Counted from the first letter of the stretch, positions 1 to 8,461 are shown. The stretch is DNA of 41,346 nucleotides from Nocardiopsis sp. N85 (GCF_028882275.1 NZ_JARBUT010000033.1:1-41346), one strand, 5' to 3'. The notes: a model not told the origin generated them from the sequence alone. Numbers and translations are program-made.

Positions 1-779
1 CGGTCGTCGAAGTCGCCGCCGTGGGCCTCCCAGGAGGCGTCGTCGTCGAACTCCTCGCCGTCCTTGGGGTAGGGGTAGAAGAAGTCGTCGAAGTGGACGC
101 CGTCGATGTCATAGCGCTCCACGACGTCCATGATGACGTCGGTGACCCACGCCCGCACCTCGGGGTTGCCGGGATCGACGTAGGCCTCGGGGCCGTAGTC
201 CACCAGCCACTCGGGGTTGCGCTCGACGGGGTGCCCGTCCGCCAGGTTCTCGACGTCGGGGTCCTGGAAGCCCACCCGGTAGGGGTTGAACCAGGCGTGC
301 ATCTCCAGGCCGCGCGCGTGCGCCTCGGCGACGGCGTACTCCAGCGGGTCGTAACCGGGGTCGCCGCCCTGTTCGCCGGTGAGGTAGCGGGCCCACGGCT
401 CCTTGTCGGAGGCGTAGACGGCGTCGGCGGTGGGACGCACGTGCAGGAAGACCGAGGTGAGGCCCATGGCGACGGCGTCGTCGAGGTAGGCGTCGAGTTC
501 GGCCCGCTGCTCGTCGGCGGACAGGCCGGGCTCGGAGGGCCAGTCGATGTTGCGGACCGTGGTGAGCCAGGCCCCGCGCATCCGCCGGTCGGGGTCGGTC
601 GCACACGGTGCGGCCGCCGCCCGTCCGGCGTCGCCGTTCCCGCTGCCCGAGGCTCCGCTCGTCGGCGCGCCCCCCGAGCCGCCGGCGGTGCACCCGGTGA
701 GCAGGACGGTGGACACGACGGCGGCGGTCGCCCATCGCGCGGCGCGCGGCGCGGTCACGGTCCGTGTCACTGAACCCAT
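1..779 (-). CDS. GH10-like (DUF187/YngK-type) lipoprotein, C-terminus beyond window
   Basis: Open frame from ATG at 779 to the left edge; about 259 residues are visible and the C-terminal part is cut off. The N-terminus is a lipoprotein signal: basic/threonine-rich start, hydrophobic stretch about 17-27, lipobox LLTGC at residues 26-30, then a Gly/Ser/Ala linker. From about residue 65 come motifs of family-10-like glycosylhydrolases (RGAWLTTVRNIDWPS, HVRPTADAVY, HAWFNPYRV, DGVHFDDFFYPYP), which suggest a TIM-barrel acting on a cell-wall or extracellular glycan at the outer face of the membrane. A strong AGAGGAGA ribosome site (complement of 790-797) lies 10 nt before the ATG and decides the start. 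It is divergent from menF. The substrate cannot be told from sequence. Confidence 0.85.
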   Translation of the reverse strand, partial: MGSVTRTVTAPRAARWATAAVVSTVLLTGCTAGGSGGAPTSGASGSGNGDAGRAAAAPCATDPDRRMRGAWLTTVRNIDWPSEPGLSADEQRAELDAYLDDAVAMGLTSVFLHVRPTADAVYASDKEPWARYLTGEQGGDPGYDPLEYAVAEAHARGLEMHAWFNPYRVGFQDPDVENLADGHPVERNPEWLVDYGPEAYVDPGNPEVRAWVTDVIMDVVERYDIDGVHFDDFFYPYPKDGEEFDDDASWEAHGGDFDD

Positions 780-1089
780 CACGACGACGTCTCCTCTGTG
801 GCCGGTCGCGCGCCGTCTTCCCCGTGACGGCGCGCCGTGGACCAGAGTAGAGGACAATGTCAACTTTCGGACACGATTAGGGCAATCTGTGGATAACCTC
901 GCACATCTTCGAGAAGGGGAACATCTCCGCAGGTCAACGAAGCACCCCGAACGTCCACCGATTCACCTGGTCCGGGTGCGGAAACCGCAGAAGAGGCAAC
1001 CCCTTCGCGCGCGGGGGTCCTTGACGGCCCGCGTCCATTCACCCGAAACGGGACGCTTCGGGGCACAAAGCGGCCTAGAATCGAGAGTC
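780..1089. other. Divergent intergenic region with a consensus DnaA-box 9-mer
   Basis: 310 bases between the divergent lipoprotein and menF genes, clearly less GC-rich than the surroundings. It holds the lipoprotein ribosome site (790-797), a minus-strand TTGACA (complement of 858-863) without a good partner -10, and TGTGGATAA at 888-896, an exact complement of the consensus DnaA box TTATCCACA. A plus-strand TAGAAT at 1076-1081 sits just before menF. I see no convincing gene. Confidence 0.5.
1076..1089 (+). promoter_or_regulatory. Probable leaderless promoter of menF
   Basis: TAGAAT at 1076-1081 fits an actinobacterial -10 element and lies 8 bases before the GTG at 1090, so transcription would begin at or next to the start codon. 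No clear -35 hexamer is visible 17-18 bases upstream. No properly spaced ribosome site precedes the GTG, which agrees with a leaderless message. Confidence 0.45.
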
Positions 1090-2367
1090 GTGAACGCCGT
1101 TGTGTGCCCCTCCAAGCTCTTCGTCCGGACCGTTCCGCTACGCGGACACGCCGGTTCCCTGGTGCGCCGACTTCCCGCCGGCACACCACTGGCCTGGCTG
1201 AACGGCGATGACGGACTCGTGGGCTGGGGACGGGCCGCCCAGTGGACCCCGGACGCCGAGCCCGAGGGGACCGCGCCCACCGACACCACACGGTTCACCG
1301 AGGCGGCCCGGTGGCTCAACGGGCTGCTGGAACGGACCGAGGTGGAGGACGAGGTCCGCCTGCCCGGCACCGGCATGCTCTCCTTCGGCACGTTCACGTT
1401 CTCGCCCACCTCCGCGGGGTCGACGATGCTGGTCCCCCGTGTCGTGCTGGGCCGCCGAGGCGACCGGGCGTGGCTGACCACGATCACCGAAGAACCCGGC
1501 GCGCATCCCGACGAACTCCTGTACCCCACCCCCGTCCCGCGCCCGATCGGCCCGCTCTCCTGGCGCACGGGCGCCCGGACCGCCGCCGAGTGGGGCCGGG
1601 TCGTCGCCGCCACCATCGCCCGCATCCGCGACGGGGAGCTCGACAAGGCGGTACTGGCCCGCGACCTGATCGCCGAGGCCGACTCCCCCATCGACGTGCG
1701 CACCCTCCTGGGGCGGTTGAACGAGCGCTACCCGGAGTGCCTCACCTTCTCGGTGGCGGGGATGGTCGGCGCCACCCCCGAGCTGTTGCTGCGTCGCGAG
1801 GGCACGGACCTGACCTCGCTGGTGCTGGCGGGGACCCGGCCGCGCGGCGCCACCCCGGAGGAGGACCGGCGTCTGTCGGAGGAGCTGATGTCCTCGGCCA
1901 AGGACGTGGAGGAGCACGGACTGGCGGTGGACTCCCTGCGCGACGCCCTGGCGCCGCTCGCCGAGGAACTGGTCGTCCCCGCCTGGCCGCACCTGCTCCA
2001 GTTGGCCAACGTCCAGCACCTGGCCACCCGCGCGCACGCCCGGCTGCGTCCGGGGGTGTCCGCCCTGGACGCGGTGGCCGCCCTGCACCCGACGGCCGCC
2101 GTCGGCGGCACCCCCACCGCCACGGCGATGCGGCTGATCGACGCGTCGGAGGGCATGGACCGCGGCGGCTACGCCGGGCCGGTCGGCTGGGTGGACGGCG
2201 CGGGCAACTCCGAGTGGGGCATCGCCCTGCGCAGCGCGTACGTGGACGGTTCCACGATCCGCCTGTTCGCCGGCGGCGGGATCGTCTCCGGTTCCGAGCC
2301 GGAGTCGGAGATCGCCGAGACCGATTCCAAGTTCCGGGCGGTGCGCGAAGCCCTCATCGACCGGTGA
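1090..2367 (+). CDS. menF: Isochorismate synthase (menaquinone pathway)
   Basis: 425 residues from GTG 1090. It converts chorismate to isochorismate, the entry step of menaquinone synthesis, in the cytoplasm with Mg2+. The C-terminal two thirds is a chorismate-binding domain: GELDKAVLARD contains the probable general-base Lys; LAGTRPRG, SSAKDVEEHGL, LHPTAAVGGTPT, SEWGIALRSAYVDG and FAGGGIVSGSEPESE follow in the usual order. The frame is open far upstream, but only the part after 1090 has typical residues, and a TAGAAT -10 lies 8 nt before this GTG. menD, menC, menB and menE are in the same window about 30 kb away. No 2,3-dihydroxybenzoate genes are present, so an EntC/DhbC role in a catechol siderophore is less likely. 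Confidence 0.9.
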   Translation: MNAVVCPSKLFVRTVPLRGHAGSLVRRLPAGTPLAWLNGDDGLVGWGRAAQWTPDAEPEGTAPTDTTRFTEAARWLNGLLERTEVEDEVRLPGTGMLSFGTFTFSPTSAGSTMLVPRVVLGRRGDRAWLTTITEEPGAHPDELLYPTPVPRPIGPLSWRTGARTAAEWGRVVAATIARIRDGELDKAVLARDLIAEADSPIDVRTLLGRLNERYPECLTFSVAGMVGATPELLLRREGTDLTSLVLAGTRPRGATPEEDRRLSEELMSSAKDVEEHGLAVDSLRDALAPLAEELVVPAWPHLLQLANVQHLATRAHARLRPGVSALDAVAALHPTAAVGGTPTATAMRLIDASEGMDRGGYAGPVGWVDGAGNSEWGIALRSAYVDGSTIRLFAGGGIVSGSEPESEIAETDSKFRAVREALIDR

Positions 2368-2414
2368 GCGGTGCGGGACATGGGCCCGTAACACGATGTC
2401 GCTACCGTTTCGCC

Positions 2415-2867
2415 ATGCGCATCGACTTCGTGAACTGGGAGGACCCCGACGGGTCCGCCCTGCGGGCCCGCCAACGGGCCGAGATCGCCGAACGGTACGG
2501 CACCCCCGACTCCGAACCGGGCACTCCGCCGACGGCGTCCGACATCGCCGTGTTCGCCCTGGCCCGGGCCGCCGACGGAACCGCCGTGGCCTGCGGAGGC
2601 CTGCGCGACCTCGGCGAGGGCGAGGGCGGAGAGGTCAAGCGGATGTACGTGCTCCCCGAGCACCGCGGCTCGGGGGCCGCCGCCCACCTGCTGCTCGCCT
2701 TGGAGGAGTGGGCCCTCGAACGGGGGTGGAAGCGGTTGCGGCTGGAGACCGGCGACCGCCAGCCCGACGCGGTGCGCTTCTACACCAAGGCCGGGTACGA
2801 GCCGGTGGAGCCCTTCGGCGCCTACGCCGACGCGCCCTCGTCGCTGTGCTTCGGCAAGGTCCTGTAG
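2415..2867 (+). CDS. GNAT family N-acetyltransferase
   Basis: 150 residues from ATG 2415. GNAT fold: the acetyl-CoA site is VKRMYVLPEHRGSGAAAHLL (the R/Q-x-x-G-x-G/A loop, about residues 76-95), followed by the amphipathic helix LEEWALERGWKRLRLETG and the final strand motif AVRFYTKAGYEPVEPFG. It resembles small stand-alone acetyltransferases acting on amines or small molecules; the substrate is unknown. It starts 47 bases after menF. TACCGT at 2404-2409, six bases before the ATG, could be a -10 of a leaderless transcript. It converges on the phoX gene, with a hairpin in between. Confidence 0.85.
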   Translation: MRIDFVNWEDPDGSALRARQRAEIAERYGTPDSEPGTPPTASDIAVFALARAADGTAVACGGLRDLGEGEGGEVKRMYVLPEHRGSGAAAHLLLALEEWALERGWKRLRLETGDRQPDAVRFYTKAGYEPVEPFGAYADAPSSLCFGKVL

Positions 2868-2881
2868 GTCCCCGCGCGTGA

Positions 2882-2923
2882 ACCGGCCCCGGGGCTCCCC
2901 CACGATGGAGTCCCGGGGCCGGT
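2882..2923. terminator. Bidirectional hairpin terminator between GNAT and phoX
   Basis: Perfect 12-bp inverted repeat (2882-2893 with 2912-2923) around an 18-base loop, in the 71-base gap between two convergent genes. GC-rich with no U-run, as is common for actinomycete terminators. Confidence 0.75.
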
Positions 2924-2938
2924 GATCGGGGACGTCGA

Positions 2939-4954
2939 TCACTGACCGACGTCGCGACCGCCCTTGTGCCAGATGCAGACCACCGACGGGCGCGGGAAGT
3001 CGCCGTCGGGCCACACGCTGGTGGGCGCCTCGAAGGTGCCGTTGTCGCCGGGGTGCTGCGGGGCGAGGAACACGGTCTTGTTGTCCTCGCTGATCAGCGG
3101 ACCGCAGGCCTCGGCGCTCACCGGGACGGTGGCGAAGGTCTTCAGCTCACCGCGGAAGCGGCCCTCGACCGGCATGACGTGCAGGCCGTCGTTGAACCCC
3201 ATGGCGCCGGGCTGGCCGTCGGTGGAGATCCACAGGTTGCCGTCCCTGTCGAAGGCGACGTTGTCCGGCGCGGAGATCGGCATGACCTTCGACTTGTCGT
3301 AGCCCGCGTAGTAGGTGTCCTCGTCCTCGGGGTCACCGCACAACAGGGGGACGTTCCAGGCGAAGGCCTCGGCGGCGGAGTCCGCGTTGTGCTCGATGAT
3401 CTCCAGGATGTGGCCGTGCTTGTTGGGCCCGCGCGGGTTGGGCTCGTCGGCCTGGCCCGGCTCACGGGCGGAGTTGTTGGTGAGGGCCACGTAGACCTTG
3501 CCCGTGGCGGGGCTGGCCTCCATGTCCTCCGGGCGGTCCATCTTGGTGGCGCCGACGGTGTCGGCGGCCAGCCGGGTGTGGATCAGCACCTCGGCGACGG
3601 TGAATCCGTCGACGAAGCTCGTGGTGTCGCTGGTCAGCGCGATCCAGTCGCCGTAACCGTCGAACTCACCGTCGGAGGGCAGTGCTCCGCTGCCGTCGAT
3701 CTCCTCCTCGGGGCTGTTGCCGGTGAGGCGGGCGACGTAGAGGACGCCGGTGTCGAGCAGCGTGAGGTTGTGCCGGGTGTCGCCCTCGCGGTACTTCTTC
3801 GCGCTGACGAACTTGTAGATGTAGTCGAAGCGCTCGTCGTCGCCCATGTAGGCGACCGCGCGGCCGTCCTTCGCGAGACGGATGGTGGCGCCCTCGTGCT
3901 TGAAGCGGCCGAGCATGGTGCGCTTGGCGGGGGGCGCGGAGGGGTCGAGCGGGTCGATCTCGACGATCCAGCCGAAGCGGTTGGCCTCGTTGGGGTGACG
4001 CGAGAGGTCGAAGCGCTCGTCGACCCCCTCCCAGCGCCGACCGGAGGAACCGGTGGGCAGGCCGTAGCGGGAGTACTCCGGCCTGGCAGGGGCCTTGGCG
4101 AAGTACTGGTTGAAGTTCTCCTCACCGCTGAGGAAGGTGCCCCACGGGGTGTAGCCGCCGGCGCAGTTGTTGAGCATGCCCCGCACCTTGGTCCCGGTGG
4201 GGTCCTCCGCCGTCTTCAGGAGGTCGTGACCGGCCGCCGGCCCGGTGAGGGTCAGCGGGGTCTCGGTGGTGATCCGCCGGTTGAAGCGCCGCTCGCCCCC
4301 GGACAGGCGCCACTGGCCGGTGCGGCCGACGCGGTCGAGTTCGACGAGGGAACCGCCGTGGGCCGCCATCGCGATGCGGATCTGCTCGGCGGTCGCCGAG
4401 GCTCCGCCCCGGTAGCCCCGGAACATGATGTGCTCGTTGGTGTACTCGTGGTTGACCCACAGCAGGCCGCGGTTCTCGTCGAGCTGGTGAAAGCCGACGT
4501 AGTCGCAGTTGTAGCCGAACTGCTCGGCCTGGGCCTCGGCGGTCTGGTTCTCGACGTCGAAGGCGGGGGCACCGGGCACCACGGGGTCGCCCCAACGGAC
4601 GATGACGTGCTGGTCGTAGCCGTTGGGGATGGTGACCTTGTCGTCGTTGTTGGGCAGGACGCTCTTGAAGGTGGGCCGAGGGGCCGGCTTGGGGCGGTTC
4701 GGGCCTCGGTCCGCGGCCGCGGGCACGGCCACGCCCAGGGCGCCGGCGCCGGCACCGATCACGGCGGCGCCCAGCATCGAGCGGCGGGAGAGCGCCTTGG
4801 CGAAGACGTCACCGAAGTAGGGGTTGTCGCTGGTGTTGGGCGCGGGGTGGAAACAGGCATCGCCGCAGCGCAACTCGCACGTCCTGCGGGAACGACCGCC
4901 CCCGACCGTGCCGATGAGCGGCAGCGGGCGGCGGTGGGGCGCGGATTCGGGCAC
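2939..4954 (-). CDS. phoX: PhoX-family (DUF839) alkaline phosphatase, Tat-exported
   Basis: 671 residues from GTG 4954. The family hydrolyses phosphate monoesters outside the cell using Fe/Ca cofactors. The N-terminus carries the actinobacterial PhoX leader (RSRRTCELRCGDACF, about 21-35) and then a twin-arginine signal, SRRSML at 56-61, followed by a hydrophobic Ala/Gly stretch and PAAA. The mature part has GGYTPWGTFLSGEEN and DNVAFDRDGNLWISTDGQ, typical metal-site regions of the DUF839 beta-propeller. The frame stays open to 5143, but family homology begins at this GTG, which has AAGGAG five bases upstream. A PHO box lies 132 bp upstream (5086-5107), so phosphate starvation is the likely inducer. 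The Cys-containing n-region before the RR motif is unusually long (about 55 residues), as is usual for this subfamily. Confidence 0.9.
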   Translation of the reverse strand: MPESAPHRRPLPLIGTVGGGRSRRTCELRCGDACFHPAPNTSDNPYFGDVFAKALSRRSMLGAAVIGAGAGALGVAVPAAADRGPNRPKPAPRPTFKSVLPNNDDKVTIPNGYDQHVIVRWGDPVVPGAPAFDVENQTAEAQAEQFGYNCDYVGFHQLDENRGLLWVNHEYTNEHIMFRGYRGGASATAEQIRIAMAAHGGSLVELDRVGRTGQWRLSGGERRFNRRITTETPLTLTGPAAGHDLLKTAEDPTGTKVRGMLNNCAGGYTPWGTFLSGEENFNQYFAKAPARPEYSRYGLPTGSSGRRWEGVDERFDLSRHPNEANRFGWIVEIDPLDPSAPPAKRTMLGRFKHEGATIRLAKDGRAVAYMGDDERFDYIYKFVSAKKYREGDTRHNLTLLDTGVLYVARLTGNSPEEEIDGSGALPSDGEFDGYGDWIALTSDTTSFVDGFTVAEVLIHTRLAADTVGATKMDRPEDMEASPATGKVYVALTNNSAREPGQADEPNPRGPNKHGHILEIIEHNADSAAEAFAWNVPLLCGDPEDEDTYYAGYDKSKVMPISAPDNVAFDRDGNLWISTDGQPGAMGFNDGLHVMPVEGRFRGELKTFATVPVSAEACGPLISEDNKTVFLAPQHPGDNGTFEAPTSVWPDGDFPRPSVVCIWHKGGRDVGQ

Positions 4955-5085
4955 ACCTTCTCCTTGGGGATCGTGACGTCCCCGAACGGCTCCGCCCTGG
5001 TACGGGGCTGGGGTGGGCCGCGCGGGGTCGCGGCAGGCGGGGTGGTCCCGCCGGACGCTCTCGACCTTGGCCGAGGTTCCACTCG

Positions 5086-5107
5086 CAGGGGTGAAACCCA
5101 GGTGAAC
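5086..5107 (-). promoter_or_regulatory. PHO box (PhoP operator) upstream of phoX
   Basis: Reading the minus strand from 5107, there are two adjacent 11-base units, GTTCACCTGGG and TTTCACCCCTG. They match the Streptomyces PhoP direct-repeat consensus (GTTCACC core). Position and orientation fit activation of the phoX gene, leaving an approximately 130-base leader or space before its GTG. Seen directly; the PhoP assignment rests on the known consensus. Confidence 0.7.
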
Positions 5108-5167
5108 GCCCTCACAACTCCGGCGCATCGCTGAGTTCATCACTTATCGCCACCGTGGGAACACTCA

Positions 5168-5204
5168 CCGTCGGCACTCGTCCACGATGATCCCCCACCG
5201 ACGG
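5168..5204 (-). terminator. Weak hairpin downstream of the siderophore importer ATPase
   Basis: 7-bp inverted repeat (5168-5174 with 5198-5204) with a 23-base loop, 65 bases after the ATPase stop codon. Only a candidate terminator. The remaining gap 5108-5268 shows nothing else. Confidence 0.3.
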
Positions 5205-5268
5205 TTCCCGGTCCAGATCCCACGCCCGGGCCCGTCCGCGACCCCGTTCCGCTCCTCCCCTCTCCTCC

Positions 5269-6108
5269 TCAGTCGTCCTTGCTGCGACCGATCGGGACGA
5301 CCATGGGTCCACCGGTGACCGGGTCGTCCACCACCACGGCCTCCAGTCCGAACGCCTCGCGGAGCAGTCCGGGGGTGAGCACGTCGGTGGGCGCCCCGCA
5401 GGCCAGCACCCGACCCTCGCGCATCGCGATGATCGTGTCGGCGTAGCGGGCGGCGAGGTTGAGGTCGTGCAGGACCATGACGATGGTGCGCCCGCCCTCC
5501 CGGTGCAGTTCGCGCACCAGGTCGAGCACGTCCACCTGGTGGACCAGGTCGAGGAAGGTGGTGGGCTCGTCCAGCAGGAGCAGGTCGGTGCCCTGGGCCA
5601 GGACCATGGAGATCCAGGCGCGCTGGCGTTGCCCGCCGGACAGCTCCGACAACGGGGTGTCGGCCAGTTCGGCCAGCCCGGTCTGCTCCAACGCCCGGGC
5701 GACCGCCTCGTGGTCGTCTCCCGACCACTGGCGGTACCAGCGCTGGGCCGGGTGGCGGCCGCGCGCGACCAGGTCGGCGACGGTCAGTCCGTCGGGGGCC
5801 ACCGGTTGCTGGGGCAGGACGCCCAGCACCCGGGCGACCTCGCGGGTGGGGGTGCGGTGGATGTCGCGGCCGTCCAGTTCCACCAGTCCGGCCCTGGGCC
5901 GCATCAACCGGCCCAGGGCGCGCAGCATCGTGGACTTGCCGCACCCGTTGGGGCCGATGACACAGGTGATGGTGCCCTCGGTGATGTCCGCGTCCAGCCC
6001 GTCGACGATGACATGGTCGTCGTAGGCCAGGGTCAGGCCGCGCGCGCTCAGGCGGACCGGGCCGCCGGCGGGGACGGCGTCGATGCCGGTGGTCTGCGGG
6101 GCGGTCAT
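5269..6108 (-). CDS. Ferric-siderophore ABC transporter, ATP-binding protein (FecE/FepC-like)
   Basis: 279 residues from ATG 6108. Energises uptake of a ferric siderophore through the two permeases encoded upstream. Walker A GPNGCGKST at 52-60, Q-loop LPQQPVAPDG, signature LSGGQRQRAW, Walker B LLLLDEPTTFLD and H-loop VLHDLN are all intact. The sequence around LPQQ...APDGLTV and LDLVHQVDVLDL is typical of the iron-siderophore (FecE/FepC) subclass. The start overlaps the preceding permease stop by 4 bp (ATGA), so it is the last gene of a three-gene minus-strand operon driven from the iron-box region near 8330. Confidence 0.93.
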   Translation of the reverse strand: MTAPQTTGIDAVPAGGPVRLSARGLTLAYDDHVIVDGLDADITEGTITCVIGPNGCGKSTMLRALGRLMRPRAGLVELDGRDIHRTPTREVARVLGVLPQQPVAPDGLTVADLVARGRHPAQRWYRQWSGDDHEAVARALEQTGLAELADTPLSELSGGQRQRAWISMVLAQGTDLLLLDEPTTFLDLVHQVDVLDLVRELHREGGRTIVMVLHDLNLAARYADTIIAMREGRVLACGAPTDVLTPGLLREAFGLEAVVVDDPVTGGPMVVPIGRSKDD

Positions 6109-7220
6109 GCTTGGGTCCTCCGGTTGGCGCGGACGAGCAGGTACATGAGGTACAGGGCGCCCAGGCAGCCGGTGACGACGCCCACCGGGAGCTGGATGTT
6201 GTCGAGCATGGTGCGGGCCAGCAGGTCGGCGGCGCAGACCAGGGCGGCGCCGACCAGGGCCGACAGCAGCACGGGCGGCCGGGAGGCGCCGGCCAGGCGC
6301 AGGGCGATCTGCGGGCAGGCCAGGGAGACGAAGAGGATCGGGCCGGCGGCGGAGGTCCCGAAGGCGGCCAACAGCACGGCCAGGAACAGCATGGCGGTGC
6401 GGGCGCGCCCCAGGTCCACGCCCAGTCCGCGCACCACGTCGTCGTCGTGGGCCAGGGCGTCCAGGGTGCGCGAGGAGGCCAGCGCGAGCGGTAGCAGGAT
6501 CGCCAGGGCCAGGGCGACGGGCGCGGCGTTCTCCCAGGTGCGCATGGTCAGGCTGCCGGCGACCCAGACCATGGCCCGGCCGGTGTCGGTGACCTCTCCC
6601 AGGGTGAGCATCCACAGGGTGAGGTTCATGAGGATGGTGGAGACGCCCACGCCCACCAGCAGCAGCCGGTAGCCGTCGATCCCGTTGCGAAGGGACAGGG
6701 TGTAGCACAACGCGCCCGCGGCGAGCCCGCCGATCAGGGCGACGGCGGGCACTCCCAGCGAGGCCGAGGGGCCGCCGGTGAGGATGCCGTAGCTGCCGCC
6801 GAAGGCCAGGAGGGCGACCACGCCCGCGCTGGCGCCGTGGGTGACGCCGAGCAGGTCGGGGCTGGCCAGGGGGTTGCGCATGATGGTCTGGGTGATGGCG
6901 CCGGCGGCGGCCAGGGCGGCCCCGGCGAGCAGGCCCACCACCACGCGCGGCATCCGCACCCGCCACACGGTGAAGTAGTGCTCGTAGTCGGTGCCGATGA
7001 TGTGCGCCCACACCTGGGCGGGGCTCAGGGCCGTCTGTCCCAGGGACAGGTTGAGGGCGACCAGGGCGGCCAGGACCGTCGAGGTGATCAGGGACACGAT
7101 GATCAGGCGCGGTCGCAGGCGGAGGACCACCGGGCCCAGGGTCAGGGTGCGGTGGCTGCGGCGCAGTCGGTCGCGTACCTGTTCCGGACGCGCGCCGCGT
7201 TCGGGGGCGAGGGGTGTCAT
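6105..7220 (-). CDS. Ferric-siderophore ABC transporter permease 2 (FecCD family)
   Basis: 371 residues from ATG 7220. Polytopic BtuC/FecCD-fold permease: a cytoplasmic Arg-rich N-terminus (about 1-38), then many hydrophobic helices. Family motifs are RMPRVVVGLLAGAALAAAG, MRNPLASPDLLGVTHGAS, LVGVGVSTIL, AGPILFVSLACPQIALRL and LPVGVVTGCLGALYLMYLL. It forms the membrane channel with permease 1. The start overlaps the stop of permease 1 by ATGA and its own stop overlaps the ATPase start in the same way, so translation is coupled along the operon. Confidence 0.93.
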   Translation of the reverse strand: MTPLAPERGARPEQVRDRLRRSHRTLTLGPVVLRLRPRLIIVSLITSTVLAALVALNLSLGQTALSPAQVWAHIIGTDYEHYFTVWRVRMPRVVVGLLAGAALAAAGAITQTIMRNPLASPDLLGVTHGASAGVVALLAFGGSYGILTGGPSASLGVPAVALIGGLAAGALCYTLSLRNGIDGYRLLLVGVGVSTILMNLTLWMLTLGEVTDTGRAMVWVAGSLTMRTWENAAPVALALAILLPLALASSRTLDALAHDDDVVRGLGVDLGRARTAMLFLAVLLAAFGTSAAGPILFVSLACPQIALRLAGASRPPVLLSALVGAALVCAADLLARTMLDNIQLPVGVVTGCLGALYLMYLLVRANRRTQA

Positions 7221-8305
7221 AGCGAGAGCAGTCTCCGGCGACGGACGATGTGGATGAAGAAGGGCGCCCCGACCAGGGCGAGCACGACGCCGACCTGGAG
7301 TTCGCCGGGCGGGGCCAGGAAGCGGCCCAGTACGTCGGCGGCCAGCAGCAGGACCGCGCCCATGAGGGCGGAGTAGGGCAGCAGCCACCGGTGATCGGCG
7401 CCCACCAGCCCGCGGGCCAGGTGGGGGACGATGAGGCCGACGAACGCGATGGGGCCGCAGGCGGCGACGGTGACGCCGGTGAGCAGGGTGATCGCGGTCA
7501 GACCCACCACTCGGGCCCGGCCGACCCGGTGCCCGAGGGCGCGGGCGGTGTCCTCTCCCAGGGCGAGCGCGTTGAGGGCCCCGGCGTTGGCCAGGCCGAG
7601 CACGACGCCCACGATGACGACGGGCAGCATCGGGCCGAGGATCTCGGGGTCGCGGCCGATGAGGGAGCCCACCCGCCAGAAGCGGAAGTCGTCCATGGTG
7701 GAGCGGTCCAGCAGGACCAACCCCGAGGTCAGGGAGTAGGCCAGCCAGCTCACGGCGGTCCCGGCCAGGGCCAGGGTGAGGGGGGTCGGCCCGCGTCCGG
7801 GGACCGATCCGATGAGGTAGACCACGACGACGGCGACGCCCGCCCCGGCGAAGGCCAGCCAGGTCTGCACGTGCACGGCGGTGAGGTCGAAGAACGCGAT
7901 GCCCACGACCACGGCCAGGGCGGCGCCGAAGGTGACGCCGAGGATGCTGGGGTCGCCCAGGGGGTTGCGGGTGTGACCCTGCATGAGGGCCCCCGCCATG
8001 CCCAGGGAGATCCCGGCGAGGACGCCCAACGCGGTGCGGGGCAGGCGGATGTCGCGGACGATGATGTCGGCTTCGGCGCCGGCGGTGTCGGTGAGCGCCC
8101 GCCACACGATGTCGGGGGTGAGGCCCCGGGCGCCGATCAGGACGCTGGCGAGCGCGGCCGCGCCCAGCAGCAGGACGAGGAGCAGCAGCCCGGCCAGGCG
8201 TCGGGTGCGACGGGCGGCGACCGTCGCACCGGCGGTCGCGATGGGGGCCGCCGTCGCGGTAACGGGGGGCGGCCCGGAGGTGTCGTACACCCGGACTCCT
8301 ATCAT
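7217..8305 (-). CDS. Ferric-siderophore ABC transporter permease 1 (FecCD family)
   Basis: 362 residues from ATG 8305. First gene of the importer operon. After a roughly 35-residue Thr/Ala/Arg-rich cytoplasmic tail it has the FecCD helices and motifs: RLPRTALGVLAGISLGMAG, GHTRNPLGDPSILGVTFGAA, GPIAFVGLIVPHLARGLVG (the permease-ATPase coupling segment) and PPGELQVGVVLALVGAPFF. It pairs with the second permease as a heterodimer, as in FepD/FepG. The start lies 19 bases from the iron-box-like site at 8324-8342, which it probably shares with the divergent receptor gene. Confidence 0.93.
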   Translation of the reverse strand: MIGVRVYDTSGPPPVTATAAPIATAGATVAARRTRRLAGLLLLVLLLGAAALASVLIGARGLTPDIVWRALTDTAGAEADIIVRDIRLPRTALGVLAGISLGMAGALMQGHTRNPLGDPSILGVTFGAALAVVVGIAFFDLTAVHVQTWLAFAGAGVAVVVVYLIGSVPGRGPTPLTLALAGTAVSWLAYSLTSGLVLLDRSTMDDFRFWRVGSLIGRDPEILGPMLPVVIVGVVLGLANAGALNALALGEDTARALGHRVGRARVVGLTAITLLTGVTVAACGPIAFVGLIVPHLARGLVGADHRWLLPYSALMGAVLLLAADVLGRFLAPPGELQVGVVLALVGAPFFIHIVRRRRLLSL

Positions 8306-8323
8306 GACGAAGGCCAGGCAATC

Positions 8324-8342
8324 CTTAGTTAGGTTTGCCTAG
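8324..8342. promoter_or_regulatory. Iron-box-like operator between importer and receptor genes
   Basis: CTTAGTTAGGTTTGCCTAG agrees with the DmdR/IdeR consensus TTAGGTTAGGCTAACCTAA at 12 of 19 positions by hand alignment. A partly similar block, TCTAAGTTTGCC, follows at 8357-8368, so the core repeats after about 27 bases. The site lies in the 156-base divergent gap between the permease operon and the substrate-binding protein and would allow joint iron repression. It is weaker than the box at 10893. Confidence 0.6.
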
Positions 8343-8461
8343 CCGCATCTGGATGATCTAAGTTTGCCACGTTCTGGCCTGGAACGACACACCGCCCCGC
8401 GGTCCGCGTACCCCGCCCTCCCCGACCGTGGGGCCGTTCCCCGACCTGATGGAGCCCTTGA

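Noticed and set aside
888..896. Chromosomal replication origin
   Set aside because: Only one DnaA box and no dnaA, dnaN, gyrase or rpmH genes nearby.
1090..2367. Salicylate or catechol-siderophore isochorismate synthase
   Set aside because: No EntA/EntB/DhbF, salicylate ligase or NRPS genes occur in the window, while all other classical men genes do.
2966..5134. Long plus-strand open frame across the phoX gene
   Set aside because: Val/Gly/Asp repeat-like composition is the mirror of high-GC coding; phoX on the minus strand has clear family motifs.
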